Of a stretch of 64,000 bases of DNA, positions 1 to 12,500 are shown in pieces (the first letter of the stretch is position 1; each line of letters opens with the position of its first letter). The translations under genes and the position numbers were made by a program. The stretch comes from Lithodes maja (taxonomy: Eukaryota > Arthropoda > Malacostraca > Decapoda > Lithodidae), in contig JBAKBP010007899.1 in assembly GCA_037953745.1 (NCBI GenBank), forward strand, positions 1 through 64,000, given 5' to 3'. The notes below the pieces were generated by a model. It searched no databases and was not told where the DNA came from. It saw only the letters and a list, made by a program, of their open reading frames with translations.

Positions 1-862
1 GATTACCTTGCATATTTAACTATAGCGTGGATAGGCTACCTTACTAAACATAGCTTAACTGACCTATCATACTTCGATGCAATTATGCCTCAGAAATTGT
101 TTTTAAGAAATGTAAATAGAGTAATCGATCAATAATAGACAAGCGCCGAGAAACCTGTACAGCAAGCTAGGCTATAACCCGTTAAAATATAGGCTATCAT
201 TCAATTGGCATAGTAACAACTGTAACATTACCGATATATAACTATAACAATGAAATACAAACCGCATAAAAAACATAATAATCAATCAATAATATAGACA
301 AACGCTCAAAAACCTGTACAGCAAGTTATAACCCATTACAATACATCATTGGCATAGTAACATTACGATATAACGATACAAATTAAATAATAACTGCAAA
401 AACAAAAACAAACATTAGCTCATCGAGCCTCGAACCCTTGCGAGTAGGCTTATGGATTTAAAAGCGAAGTCGTTACCAACTAGGCTACGCTTACCGCACT
501 GAAGGCCTGACGAAGTAGCTGTGAGACTTGCGCTCCAAGCTGCTTGTTTTATGTTATATATAGCAAAATGGTCATGATAACTATGATTTTTATAGGTGTG
601 CCACCTTATAATTGAGATAGCGACACATAAATAACATGGAGGTAGGCTAATTAAGCTTAATTATGATAATATAATGTAGAGGAGAGATTTAGGCCTACTG
701 TTATGATAGCTTCGCTAGTCACCTCCAGGGAGTGTTAGCGTGATCGCCGTCTGATTGCAAACAATCACAAACGTGATTCGTCGAATCAGAGGCGATCACG
801 TTCAGTAGAGCTATCCCGTTTGCGTGTTTGGGTAGACTGAACGCGCTCCAGGTCGGCGTTTG
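1..862. repeat. Copy 1 of a ~0.86 kb direct repeat (period ~1.96 kb)
   Basis: This stretch is repeated almost base for base at 1965-2829. The only clear difference I see is a 3-base length change near 368. Both copies contain a local inverted repeat (arms about 739-757 and 783-800, core GTGATCGCC/GGCGATCAC). The copy runs to the window edge, so it may be the end of a longer tandem array. No coding capacity is seen. The 862-1964 spacer also lacks a convincing gene, although it holds an inverted match to GGGTAGACTGAACGC near 1241-1255. Confidence 0.9.
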
Positions 863-1964
863 ACTTACTTGTAAACATGTATGTGTAGGTTATCTGTGGT
901 AGTCCCAGTAATATCTATGAAGTACTTCTAGTATTAAAGGAACTTAGCTGTGATGATAAGAGTGTAGGTTAGGTGATGGACATGTCGGTAGGTGTAGTTC
1001 AGTGAAGTTCTGTTGTTATGTGGCAGCAACTGGTGGTTGTTGTGTACGGGACGAAGTCTCTGTGTGAAGTGTACTGAGATATCCTTTTATCGTAACAATA
1101 TAAATATATTTAAGGGTTCTATATTGTCTCCCGTGATTAAATAATAAGGGAAAATAAACTAAGATATAATTGGTGCAACCACAGTAATATTTATCCACAA
1201 AGATAAATAAAGTAATGTGTATAAACAAAAAGGAACGAGTGCGTTCAGTCTACCCTATCAGGCAATCCTGTTTCTGTTTGAGCAATCCTGTTTATGATCG
1301 CGCAGACTGAACGACATTGATAGCCAAACATTGATTCTCGTCGCTGATTGGTCAGTGGCTATGAGCACGAAATTCAAATCTTGTTGGCGATGTCTGCAAA
1401 GGTTTTAGGCCTGTTACAGTGCTTCTTCGGTCTATTAATTTCAATCAAAGTCAAATGGTTTTGTCAAATCAATACATTTTAATATGGGATATTATTATCC
1501 ATCAATATAGACTATTGGCTAAGGTAGTCACACTGTCAGCTACAGTCAGCAGCCTTGTTCAAGCTCAAGACAGACAGTAGGCTAGGCTACCATCAGGCTA
1601 TTATATCTTATAATCTTATTAAGAAATGTTGACAAAGTTATTACGGTCCTTATCTGGCAAAGGTAGCTCTTTCTTCCCCGTGTAATTTTCAAACAATTCT
1701 CCGTTAGTCTATTGGGGAAATAAAAAGTAGATGTTCTTTTCCTGGCGATGTAGGACTATGAATATGCTAAACTATAGGCCTATAGTTTATATATATTAGC
1801 TATGTAGCCAGGCTGAATTAAATAGTAGCCTATATAGGCTATATTATCTCTTCCTGGCAATGTATGTATAGGTATACTTTCTTTTCCTGACGATCTATGT
1901 GTATATAGGCTATTTGCAAGCCTATATTTATGGAAGGTTCATAAATATTATTTTTTAACCATTA

Positions 1965-2829
1965 GATTACCTTGCATATTTAACTATAGCGTGGATAGGC
2001 TACCTTACTAAACATAGCTTAACTGACCTATCATACTTCGATGCAATTATGCCTCAGAAATTGTTTTTAAGAAATGTAAATAGAGTAATCGATCAATAAT
2101 AGACAAGCGCCGAGAAACCTGTACAGCAAGCTAGGCTATAACCCGTTAAAATATAGGCTATCATTCAATTGGCATAGTAACAACTGTAACATTACCGATA
2201 TATAACTATAACAATGAAATACAAACCGCATAAAAAACATAATAATCAATCAATAATATAGACAAACGCTCAAAAACCTGTACAGCAAGTTATAACCCAT
2301 TACAATACATCATTGGCATAGTAACATTACCAATATATAACGATACAAATTAAATAATAACTGCAAAAACAAAAACAAACATTAGCTCATCGAGCCTCGA
2401 ACCCTTGCGAGTAGGCTTATGGATTTAAAAGCGAAGTCGTTACCAACTAGGCTACGCTTACCGCACTGAAGGCCTGACGAAGTAGCTGTGAGACTTGCGC
2501 TCCAAGCTGCTTGTTTTATGTTATATATAGCAAAATGGTCATGATAACTATGATTTTTATAGGTGTGCCACCTTATAATTGAGATAGCGACACATAAATA
2601 ACATGGAGGTAGGCTAATTAAGCTTAATTATGATAATATAATGTAGAGGAGAGATTTAGGCCTACTGTTATGATAGCTTCGCTAGTCACCTCCAGGGAGT
2701 GTTAGCGTGATCGCCGTCTGATTGCAAACAATCACAAACGTGATTCGTCGAATCAGAGGCGATCACGTTCAGTAGAGCTATCCCGTTTGCGTGTTTGGGT
2801 AGACTGAACGCGCTCCAGGTCGGCGTTTG
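1965..2829. repeat. Copy 2 of the ~0.86 kb direct repeat
   Basis: Near-identical to 1-862. Similarity stops abruptly at 2829, where a G-rich unique sequence begins. The near identity implies recent duplication, gene conversion or an assembly duplication. From 2830 to 3125 nothing further is recognised. Confidence 0.9.
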
Positions 2830-3125
2830 GTTGGGGGCGGGGGATAGATGGGAAGGATAGGAATCTTGCTATACGGTAAACAAAAATAACCGGACACCCA
2901 TAATTATATATTTTAACAATACAGTATGTAAAAGACTTTATATTTTTACTGCTATGACTTGATACTCTTGTGGACCAGCCTTACATACAATACTGTACTG
3001 TACTTAGATCTTCAATAGAACAAAACACTAGACTTGATAGTACAAAAACACAGAAAATTTTTCCAAATTCGCCCCAGTTGGCAGTACATAAATTTAAAGA
3101 CGGAGTGCGGTTCCGGTCTCATTTC

Positions 3126-3614
3126 CTAATAGCGGCGCTCCAGACAGCCCTGTTCTGAGCTGCCTCGCTTATCAGTTTTATTATTCAAGATCAGACCATA
3201 AGGTCTGATCCTGTTGGAGGATGCGTTGAGAGTGCCGTAGGTTATGGGAAGAATAATAATAAGCAAAATTGTCAACGTAATATTGTAAGCTACTGTATGC
3301 TGTACTCCAGGAGGTAGTTGGCGAGCAATATCATTGATGGCCAGGGCAAAAAGGGTACTGCTTAAGACACTTCCCTGAGGGATACCACACTGTAGGGGAA
3401 ATACGTCAGAGTAATCATTTTCAACACGAACGCTAAAAGTACGGTCTGTGAGGAAATTGGCGATGAAAATGGGAAGGCAGCCCCGAATACCATTGAAATG
3501 TAAGGTCTGGAGGACCGATCGACGCCAAGTGGTATCGTAGGCTTTCTGGATACCAAAGAACAAAACTACAGTTGTCATCTTACTAGTGAAACCTACTCGA
3601 ATATACGACTCCAA
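3126..3614 (-). pseudogene. Non-LTR retrotransposon reverse transcriptase fragment
   Basis: A 162-codon open stretch on the minus strand carries the reverse transcriptase motif A region (QKAYDTTWR) and the motif B region (CGIPQGSVLSSTLFALAIND) found in Jockey/I-type LINEs. The expected YADD/FADD catalytic box should follow directly. Instead the frame runs into unrelated sequence, so the palm domain is cut off. Sequence on the minus strand up to about 3800 may belong to the same relic. It differs clearly from the CR1-group elements elsewhere in the window. I regard it as a dead 5'- and 3'-truncated fragment. Confidence 0.7.
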
Positions 3615-3858
3615 ATGTGTGAGAGAATCTAAGGTAGATCTTTGTGGTTGGGAACCATATTGCGAAGAAGTGAGGATATGATGTTCACGGATAAACCAGA
3701 GTAATTAGGCATTTACCATCTTTTCCGTCAATTTGTTAAACTTGTTAGCGAGACACAGTAGGTCGATAATTTTGTAGAAATTCCTTTGAAAGTTTTTTGG
3801 GTAGGGATGGAGCAGGCAAACATCAACCAATAAACTATATTGTGGAATAGGACATTAA

Positions 3859-4338
3859 CCCTCCAGCCCCGGTTATGTATTATATATATATTCCTCGAAA
3901 CCCGGGTGTTTTGGCCGAAAAACGTCTAGGCTAGGCTACCGTATATTCGTTAATCAGACTGCTTACCGCATTCCCGCGCATCCCCAAGCATAGCTGTGTT
4001 ATTTACCTGTAAAATGGCATTAAGTAGAGCTCTCTAAGTCAACTGGGTGAGCTGTGATGATGATTTCATTGGAGATAACTTTATGGCCAAACCAGCCACT
4101 TTACACCACTTTTCGATACTGAACAACAACATACAGGCACACAAGAACAAGCGACGCTCTCCTTCTTGTGGCCGGAGATGCGGAGCGTCGGTCCAGCCGG
4201 CTGTTGTTTACATGCGTCGGACCGACGCCTCGCACAGCAAGCTCACAGGCTGTGACGTCGTGGGTGCATAAGAGGCCTTCCGGGTACCTGTTACATGCTT
4301 TTTTATGGGCGTACATGAGGTCATCCGGGAACCAAGGG
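3859..4338. mobile_element. piggyBac-type MITE, TTAA-flanked (480 bp)
   Basis: Flanked by TTAA at 3855-3858 and 4339-4342. The left end reads CCCTCCAGCCCCGG and the right end, in reverse complement, CCCTTGGTTCCCGG. The first 14 bases of the left end are identical to the end of the piggyBac element starting at 60722. The interior has GC-rich GCGTCGG-type subterminal repeats and no credible ORF. It is most simply a non-autonomous element moved by that piggyBac family. Confidence 0.75.
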
Positions 4339-4912
4339 TTAAAACTAAAATTGTACGATAATTCTTGTTGATAATTCATTCTTTGAAGTGTAAGATAAGA
4401 TGCATTAGTTTGAGAAAGATCTTGTCCTGGTGTGGATTTTAACTCGTGTTAATGAGTTAATCTTTCTGTCAAGTGTGAGCATTACAGCTTCGGAAGTCCT
4501 TTATCTCTACTGATAGGAACTGTGACCTTGGTGATATTTGTCATGTTTATCCTCTCAGTTTGTGACATACTGTACTGTACAGTATGTTACTTTTTTCTTC
4601 AGTGTTGTGATCGGTCTGTCAAATCGGGACAATTTGGTTTTAACCATGATTGAGATTGTACAATAATATAGTATGGTACCGGTAAAAGATATTATTGCTA
4701 TTATACTGCTCACCTAAGGGTGAATTGGTCGATAGACTAGCCACCCACCACTGTTGATAAAATATTGCAAAATATTGCCTCAGAGTTGGACGAACCCTAA
4801 GTTGAGTAATGCATCCAGCTATAGATAGATATACCAATATAATCTTTGCAGGTACAGTATTAGCATATAGATATGTACATACAGTACGACACTGGGTTAC
4901 CGCCCCCCTAAT

Positions 4913-4990
4913 GTCCGTCAGTGTGGCTAAGCGGTACCACACCACCTCGTGCGTGGGAGGGCCAGGTTCGATTCCCTGCCGTAGCACCGT
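4913..4990 (+). repeat. tRNA-like SINE head
   Basis: Contains a pol III A-box-like GTGGCTAAGCGG and B-box GGTTCGATTCC at tRNA spacing, ending near GTAGCACC. The cloverleaf stems are imperfect, so it is a tRNA-derived repeat rather than a functional tRNA gene. The sequence up to about 5065 may be its body. Confidence 0.5.
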
Positions 4991-5070
4991 AGGTTTATTG
5001 ACTTGCAGGCAGGAATTTCCATACCCTTAGCTGTATTGGCGGAATTTAGAGGTGTGGTAGACCAGTGTCG

Positions 5071-5294
5071 CATGTACACTCGGTGCTAGAAGTCTCTGCA
5101 CCTCTACGCTGATCATCTGGTGTGTACAGCTCGATAGGGTTGGCACCTCTGCCTGCAACTATATCCATGTGTCAGAGACGATCCTCTCTGGCACATGGAT
5201 ATAGTTGCAGGCAGAGGTGCCAATCCTATCAAGCTGTACACGCCAGATGATCAGCATAGGGGTGCAGATATTTCTTGGACCGAGTGTACACATG
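5071..5294. repeat. Long inverted repeat (arms ~100 bp, loop ~20 bp)
   Basis: The left arm (5071-5171) pairs with the right arm (5192-5294) with few mismatches. For example CACCTCTGCCTGCAACTATA in the left arm faces its reverse complement in the right. The whole can fold into a ~100-bp hairpin. No transposase or tRNA-like head lies inside. It could be a foldback element or a hairpin-RNA source. Confidence 0.85.
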
Positions 5295-5512
5295 TGTATA
5301 TTAGCTTACTGTATTTACATAAATAATTTCCTGATCTCATTATTAGCTCTCCAAAATTATATTTCGCCAATAAGCTCTCTATAAGACAATTGCAGGGGTT
5401 GAAAAAAACTAAGCTAAAGGTTTCTAAGCTCCCCTAATCATCACAAAGGCTATTAAGTAGGCCTATCCCTGGAAGACGCAGGTGCGTCTTCCCATAAGGC
5501 ATACACGAAAGG

Positions 5513-5918
5513 GTTGTTGTTGTTGTTGTTCCCCAAGCTGCCTGGCCGAACAGCCCCAAGGCCCCGAGCAAGGCCAAGGCCATAACCGAGCGCCCCCACA
5601 GAACCCTCCCCGCCGACCACAATAAAGCCTGGGTGACCGAAGCCACTCCATGGCGGGGAGCTGAGGAGGGTGCGGAAATGCCCGGGAAACCAAAGCCCCA
5701 CCCAGGGCCCTGTGTCCCTCAGCAATTATGAAGAGAAAGTTGAGGGGCAAGGGAAAAATGTGACGCTTTGGCTTCCAATCTTGGTAGATTGGGAGGTCAA
5801 TCCACGTTAGAGACGCCGTCACTTGAGATCTAGAAAATATATAAGTAAAAGGAACAGTCAGAGTAAGCTATGGGTATGGCAGAGATTGCTCAGTTCTCAC
5901 TCTGATAGACCAGCCCAT
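5513..5918 (-). mobile_element. Retroposon with (AAC)n tail, 5'-truncated copy
   Basis: Minus-strand copy of the repeat also found at 8612-9020 and, in full, at 54008-54529. Its 3' end appears at 5513-5540 as (GTT)n followed by the complement of GGGCTGTTCGGCCAGGCAGC. That same 3' terminus ends the LINE at 42045-43061. The open frames here are accidental and are shared by all copies. Confidence 0.75.
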
Positions 5919-6388
5919 TACAGTACCTCAGGGTGTTTAATTAAGGAGTGCATCTATTTATTTTTTATTTTTTCCAACAAAAAATTGATCGAAAGTTCTA
6001 TTGGTACCATACTATTTTTACCCTTTTTTCACTTGGAGTTCATAGTGTAATAATAAATCTGTTTGAGTCTGTGGAATCCATATTCTACAAATATTTAGTG
6101 TGCTTTGGTTTGCTTTGCTGGGGAGGTTACAGTTTGCATTGAAAGAACTTAGCTACATTGTGCCTGTTTTATCGTAAATTTCCATCTCGCTTAGTTACCC
6201 TGTATTGATTTCACACTGCTTGAAATTATGGCACAAGTAGTATCAAACAGTACTTAATTTCAAAAGGAAGGACATTATTAATGTGGGTGGATCATAATGA
6301 CCCACCAAGGCTGCCTGGATCACACCGTAAAGTTACCCATTGTGTGCCGGACTGTATATAAACCTAATTTTTGTGTTTCTTATTACAG

Positions 6389-6517
6389 ATGAAGTCGACA
6401 ATGGGAGGTCAGCCCAAGATTATGGTGTTTAAGCCGACCTGGGAGGAGTTCAAGGACTTCACGGCTTACATCAAATACATAGAGTCTCAGGGTGCCCACA
6501 AGGCCGGCCTGGCCAAG
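6389..6517 (+). CDS. Kdm4: KDM4 exon 1 (JmjN, residues 1-43)
   Basis: Preceded by the acceptor TTATTACAG and followed by donor GTTAGT. It encodes 43 codons ending in phase 0. The JmjN signature (IMVFKPTWEEFKDFTAYIKY, then IESQGAHKAGLAK) is the standard KDM4 N-terminus. The coding ATG is the first base triplet of the exon. Confidence 0.93.
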
Positions 6518-9500
6518 GTTAGTTCACACAGTTTTCTGGTTAGAGCACACTAGGCAATTTGTATGTGATGTTTCAATTAGTACGCAATATCAATAAATAA
6601 TACCCACAATACAACGAGCAGTTATTCTGTGGTAACATACCCGGTATGTCCTTAGTAAACAAAAATTACTGTACACTTTCTGAAAAAGCAATCTTTACAA
6701 GACTGCTCGAAACATTCTGGAATTGGGTCGAAATCCTGTGAGAATACAGATGTAGGTTTCACCGATTCATTCCGTTCACACAAATATATGCTGTTCATTA
6801 GTGTACATTATGATACCAACTTTATTAACCAAGATATACTAATTTTCTATGGGTAGTATATTTGTTGCATTTTGCTTATTGATTTTAGCACCATGTAAGG
6901 ATTTGATAGTCTAATCTGCATCACCTTGTATCCACATTCATTTATATTTTAGTAATTATTTAGGTAATTTATTAGTGTTTCAAGCATTTGTACCTCTCTA
7001 TATGGTAGCTATGCACTTTAGAATATCGGTAATGTCAAATTTAAAGTAGCATTGGTTGAGTAGTAGCACTTCTTTAGTACGGTATACAGTACAATATTTT
7101 GACTTAGATAGTGGCTCCGAGCCTAGTATCAGATATAAACGCTCATGTGTTTCCACCTTTAATGGCACTGCCCTTGATTGCTGTATGCCTTTAAATCTCA
7201 AGAAGAAAACACATCTATTCCAATTACTCAGGGTGTCAAACCGGAGTAATTTAGTTTGAAGATTTGAATGAATATGAGAAGAAATACAGAAATTAACAAG
7301 AAATAAGCATTGTTTTGGCCATTTTATCACTTCCAAAGATATAATTTGAACTATAAACCATAATTTTATCTAAACATATACAATAATCAGTACCGGTAAC
7401 TTGGCGTAACTTCGGACACTATAGAAAACATATACAATGAACCACAGTTATGGGATAAATACATGATGTTATGGAAAAACAAACTGTATGTCTGCGGTGT
7501 TCTTCCATAATGCAGAGTCATTTTTCCATAACTGTAGCTTACGTACTGTTATCCAGAAGTGTCCGAAGTATAGCCCCCGTCCGAAGTTACGCCATTTTAC
7601 GGTACTATAAATAATGGATTCTGCTTTCGTTTGCCACCCTGTAATCACTTCTCCTTCCCCCAGATCATCCCACCCCCAGAGTGGTGCCCACGGAAGAGTG
7701 GGTACGACGTTGAGAGCCTGGAGGTGAACTCAATACCCGCCCCCATCTGTCAGGTGGTGACTGGGAAACAAGGCCTCTACCAGCAGATCAACATACAGAA
7801 GAAATCCATGAGTGTATTGGAGTTTAGTAAGCTGGCCAACAGTGACAGGTCAGTACTACACTAAAACCATAATCTTAAGGGGGGATGGGTCACTTTTTTG
7901 GCCCATTTTTGCATGTATTCATTATTTTTTTAGTTTCCTCCTTAGACCTCCATCAAATTTAAAAAAAACACCCATTAGGTCCCCCTTCTAGATTAATTTG
8001 TACATTTTTCGGTATAAACATTTCCCGGCCAAAGGCCGGTTCTTCCAACATTACTGGCTCACTATCGTTCGCCAGGGAAAAAAATAGACTCCTAAATAGC
8101 ACGAAAGGTCTAAATATTGACGAAGAAATGGGGCGAAAGGTCTTAAAATCGACTAGCTAATGGGGCAAACATCTTAGCATCTGAAAACTAATGGGGCAAA
8201 CATCTTAACATCTGAAAACTAATGGCCTAAACATGAGGGAGAAAGTGGTCCAGAAAACCGGCCGATCCCCCCTTAATACCTAAGGCTTCCGGACTAATGT
8301 ACATACAGTACATACATATAAGTTTTTCTTCTCACTAACCTATATACGTAGCTATACGATTATCTGGTACTGTACAGTCAAACTCATGGTTTTCTGTCAA
8401 TATTTCTTAAAGACTGATATTAATTTTTGTAATTAGCTACTATCACCTTTCTTGGACAGTCCTTGTGTGTAACTTTCTATTAGCCCATGACTAGTACTGG
8501 GTAATCTTTGTTCACATTGTATAAATGCCAATTTTATGTCCCGTAGATTTCACAAGTTGTCATCAAGTTTTTTGGCAAATTACAGTATATATTTTTCAAC
8601 TGTACAGTACTGGTGATGGGCTGGTCTATCAGAGTGAGAACTGAGCGATCTCTGCCATACCCATAGCTTACTCTGACTGTTCCTTTTACTTATATATTTT
8701 CTAGATCTCAAGTGACGGCGTCTCTTCCGTGGATTGACCTCCCAATCTACCAAGATTGGAAGCCAAAGTGTCACTTTTTTTCCTTTGCCCCTCAACTTTC
8801 TCTTTATAATTGCTGAGGGGCACAGGGCCCTGGGTGGGGCTTTGGTTTCCCGGGCGTTTCCGCACCCTCCTCAGCTACCCGCCATGGAGTGGCTTCGGTC
8901 ACCCAGGCTTTATTGTGGTCAGCAGGGAGGGTTCTGTGGGGGCGCTCGGTTATGGCCTTGGCCTTGCTCGGGGCCTTAGGGCTGTTCGTCCAGGCAGCTT
9001 TGGGAACAGCAACAACAAAAACTGCACACTATTGTTTCAAATGCCTCATGATTTGTTTTCAATTAAATGCAAATGTATGTACAGTAATACCATACTGGTA
9101 CACTATTTGTTATATTTGCATTATAATATCTTTTGAATATCAATACATAGTAAATAAATGTGAAAGTGACCCTAGATTATTTTATAAATATATAAACAGT
9201 AAGTTGAAGGTAAAGAAACAAATTACTAAATTAAGAGTTGATGCTAGGACGTATGAAAATGTATCGGACATGTGCGAGGTAATGAATAACAAATTGGGGT
9301 CAGTTTTTACTAGAGAGGAAGGTTTTGACGAACCACAGGCGGGAGTACTGGAGAGTGGTCTTAGTAAGATTGAAATAACTAGAGATGAGCTGTTATCTGC
9401 GATGAGAGGACTTGAAGTAAGGAAAGCTATGGGACCAGATGAAATGTCTGCCTGGGTTTTAAAGGAGTGTGCAGAACAATTAGTAGAGCCAGTGAGGGAC

Positions 9501-12500
9501 ATAATTCAAGCTTCCTTAGATAAAGGACAGGTTCCTGTTGAATGGAAAAGAGCTAATATCATTCCGATATACAAGAATGGAAACCCTGAGGACCCTCTAA
9601 ACTATAGACCAGTTTCACTTACTAGTATTGTATGCAAGATTTGTGAAAAGCTAATTAGGAAGAGATGGATGAAAATGTTGGAGAGAAAGAAGATAATAAC
9701 CCCAAAGCAATTTGGATTCAGAGAAGGGACATCTTGTGTTACCAGTTTGCTATGTTATTACAGTAGGGTGATAGATGTACTCCAAGAAAAAGGCGGATGG
9801 GTGGACTGCGTCTACTTGGACCTTTCCAAAGCATTCGATAAGGTACCACATAAGAGATTGTTATCTAAGCTTGAGACGCTAGGATGTGTCAGGGGGAGTT
9901 TGCTGAAATGGATGGAGAGCTATTTAACAGATAGGGAAATGAGGACCAACATTAGAGGAACTTGCTCATCGTGGCGGAAAGTTGAGAGTGGTGTGCCGCA
10001 GGGATCTGTGTTGGCACCTCTCATGTTCCTTATGTACGTGAATGACCTGCCGATAGGCATAAACTCTTACATGTCAATGTTTGCAGATGACGTAAAAATT
10101 ATGAGACAAATAACAAATAAAAGTAGTTGTGAGGAGCTGCAAGGGGATTTAGATAAAATATACGAATGGAGCACCAAGTGGAAAATGAAATTTAATATAA
10201 GTAAATGCCATGTGTTAAATATGGGAAGAAGTGTGAATAGACCAAATTGGGAGTACAGGATGGGAGATAATATAATTAGCAAGGCCGAAAAAGAAAAAGA
10301 TTTAGGGTTGATTATACAAGATAATTTGTCGCCAGAGAAACATATTAACAAGCTCTTTAGCGGAATGTATGCAATGGCCGGGAATATGAAAGTTGCTCTG
10401 AACTACTTGGATGAGACCATGGTAGCGAAAATTATGAAGAGTATGATTAGACCAAGATTGGAGTATGCAGCAGTGGTGTGGTCCCCGCATCTAAAGAAGC
10501 ATATTCACAAGTTAGAAAGAATCCAGAGAGCAGTCACTAGATTGGTTCCAAGTCTCAGAGAACTGCCATATGAAGGGAGGCTAGACAAATTAAATCTACC
10601 GAGTCTAAAAGAGAGGAGAGAGAGGGGAGACATGATAATGATGTACAAATGTGCCCGGGGGCTGGAGAGGCTGGATAGGGAGGATATATTAATTATGGAT
10701 ACAGGAATAACTAGAGGCCACAGCTACAAAGTAAAAAGACCTACCTGCAAGAACGATATCAGGAAGTTTAGCTTCCCCTATAGATGTATTGACAAATGGA
10801 ATGGGCTGGAGGAGGAGGTGGTAGGGGCAAGGAACATCCATATTTTCAAGAAAAAATTGGATAAAAAGTAGACTGAGAGACGGGACAACACGAGCTTAGC
10901 TCAACTCCTGTAAACTACAATTAGGTAAATACAATTAGGTAAATACAACATAATTAGTCCCATAGGCTTCTGACTCAAAAAGATAATTTTACCTGTTGAG
11001 TTTTAATTTCTTAGTTGATGCCAATTTGTGTTCTATACTAGCTTCCTCCTGTTTATATAGTCAACGCACCAATTTTCTTGCAGATACCGAACCCCCAAGC
11101 ACTCGTCCTACGAAGACCTAGAGCGCAAGTATTGGAAGAACATCACCTACGTGTCCCCTATCTACGGCGCTGATGTTTGTGGCAGTATTACCGACAGTGA
11201 TGTTAATGTAAGTTGACCCTCACGGTTAACCCGTTCTGTACAGGTATCATCCTTTGCAGTATATTCTGACTATTATTAAAAACAAACCAAAAACTAGGAA
11301 ATACTAGCAATTATTATGTTCCTTCCAACAACCAACCATACTCCTAAAATCGATTAATGAATTACAGGGTTATGTAGACTATCTCAAGTAACCCTTTTAC
11401 CTACCACACATTCTTCCTAAGCTGCATGATATAATTTAAGTTATAGCTGGACTACAATCTAAAAAGACGTCACCCGTACTGATTGGTGTTAATGGGAGTT
11501 GATAATTTCAGTATACAGTACTTCTGTTTCATCCCTTGACTCCAAGAAGACTTTTATAGAGGGAGAATTCTCTCTACCAAGGTTTCACTTGAGACCCCTG
11601 GTGGCTGCTTCTGAACTATGCCTGAGCTATGTCTGTCGACATTGACATTACTCGACACTTAAGGCATGCACAGTTTATCACAATTTCTTTTGAGTATACC
11701 GGTACATGTTTTTATTATATAGTGTGCGACTACTAAGTGCTTAGGCTATAGGCCTGTAGTATAGTAGTCATGGGAATTTCCATACAGCTGATAATGACTA
11801 CTACGAATATAATTATAAGCTGATTAATTATCATATCAAAAGGGAGTGAAAATACCTGCTGCCTTTATTTATGATAAAGGCAGCAGGTATTTTCACTCCC
11901 TTTTGATCTTGATTCTTTCTAATCCGATTAAAAATGCCTTACAGAATACTGTATTCTTTGGTTTGGGGTTTTGATACTATGAGTGAAAACTTTATAACCT
12001 ATAAGTATCATACCTTTTAGTGAATATTCATTTAATTTTATTGCCCTCAGGAATGGAACATCAACCACCTCGGGTCGATCCTGGACTATGTTAACGAGGA
12101 CTACGGCATCAGCATCGATGGTGTCAACACAGCCTACCTGTATTTTGGCATGTGGAAGACTACTTTTGCCTGGCATACCGAGGACATGGACCTATACAGG
12201 TAGATAGCATGTGCACTTGATATACATTCACCTGAAGTAGTAACCAGTACTATTAAAATGTAAAACTTGCAAACTAAACAAACCAAAACTGGGACAAAGA
12301 CAATATAAAGTCAAATTAACTTATCAAAATCGCTATGTGGAAACAACTATGTGATAACTTAAGACTGAACATTAAGTGAGGGAAAACACTTCTACTTGGT
12401 AAGTGTGGTTCAAGGGCATGTTTCACAATGTTACATCAGTGTGTCGTAATCGTTCAGTAAAATTAGTACCACGTATCACGGCTTACAAAGAGAATATGTG

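Noticed and set aside
1..2829. Pair of long terminal repeats of an LTR retrotransposon
   Set aside because: The repeats do not start TG and end CA, the 1.1 kb between has no gag/pol frame, and no primer-binding or polypurine tract was seen.
5434..5822. Three overlapping minus ORFs of 70-119 codons
   Set aside because: They recur in the 8.6 and 54 kb copies with frame differences and are chance frames in a GC-rich retroposon.
8889..9134. N-terminal 80 residues of the ORF at 8889
   Set aside because: This part is the 3' end of a retroposon plus unique DNA; RT homology begins only at about 9135.
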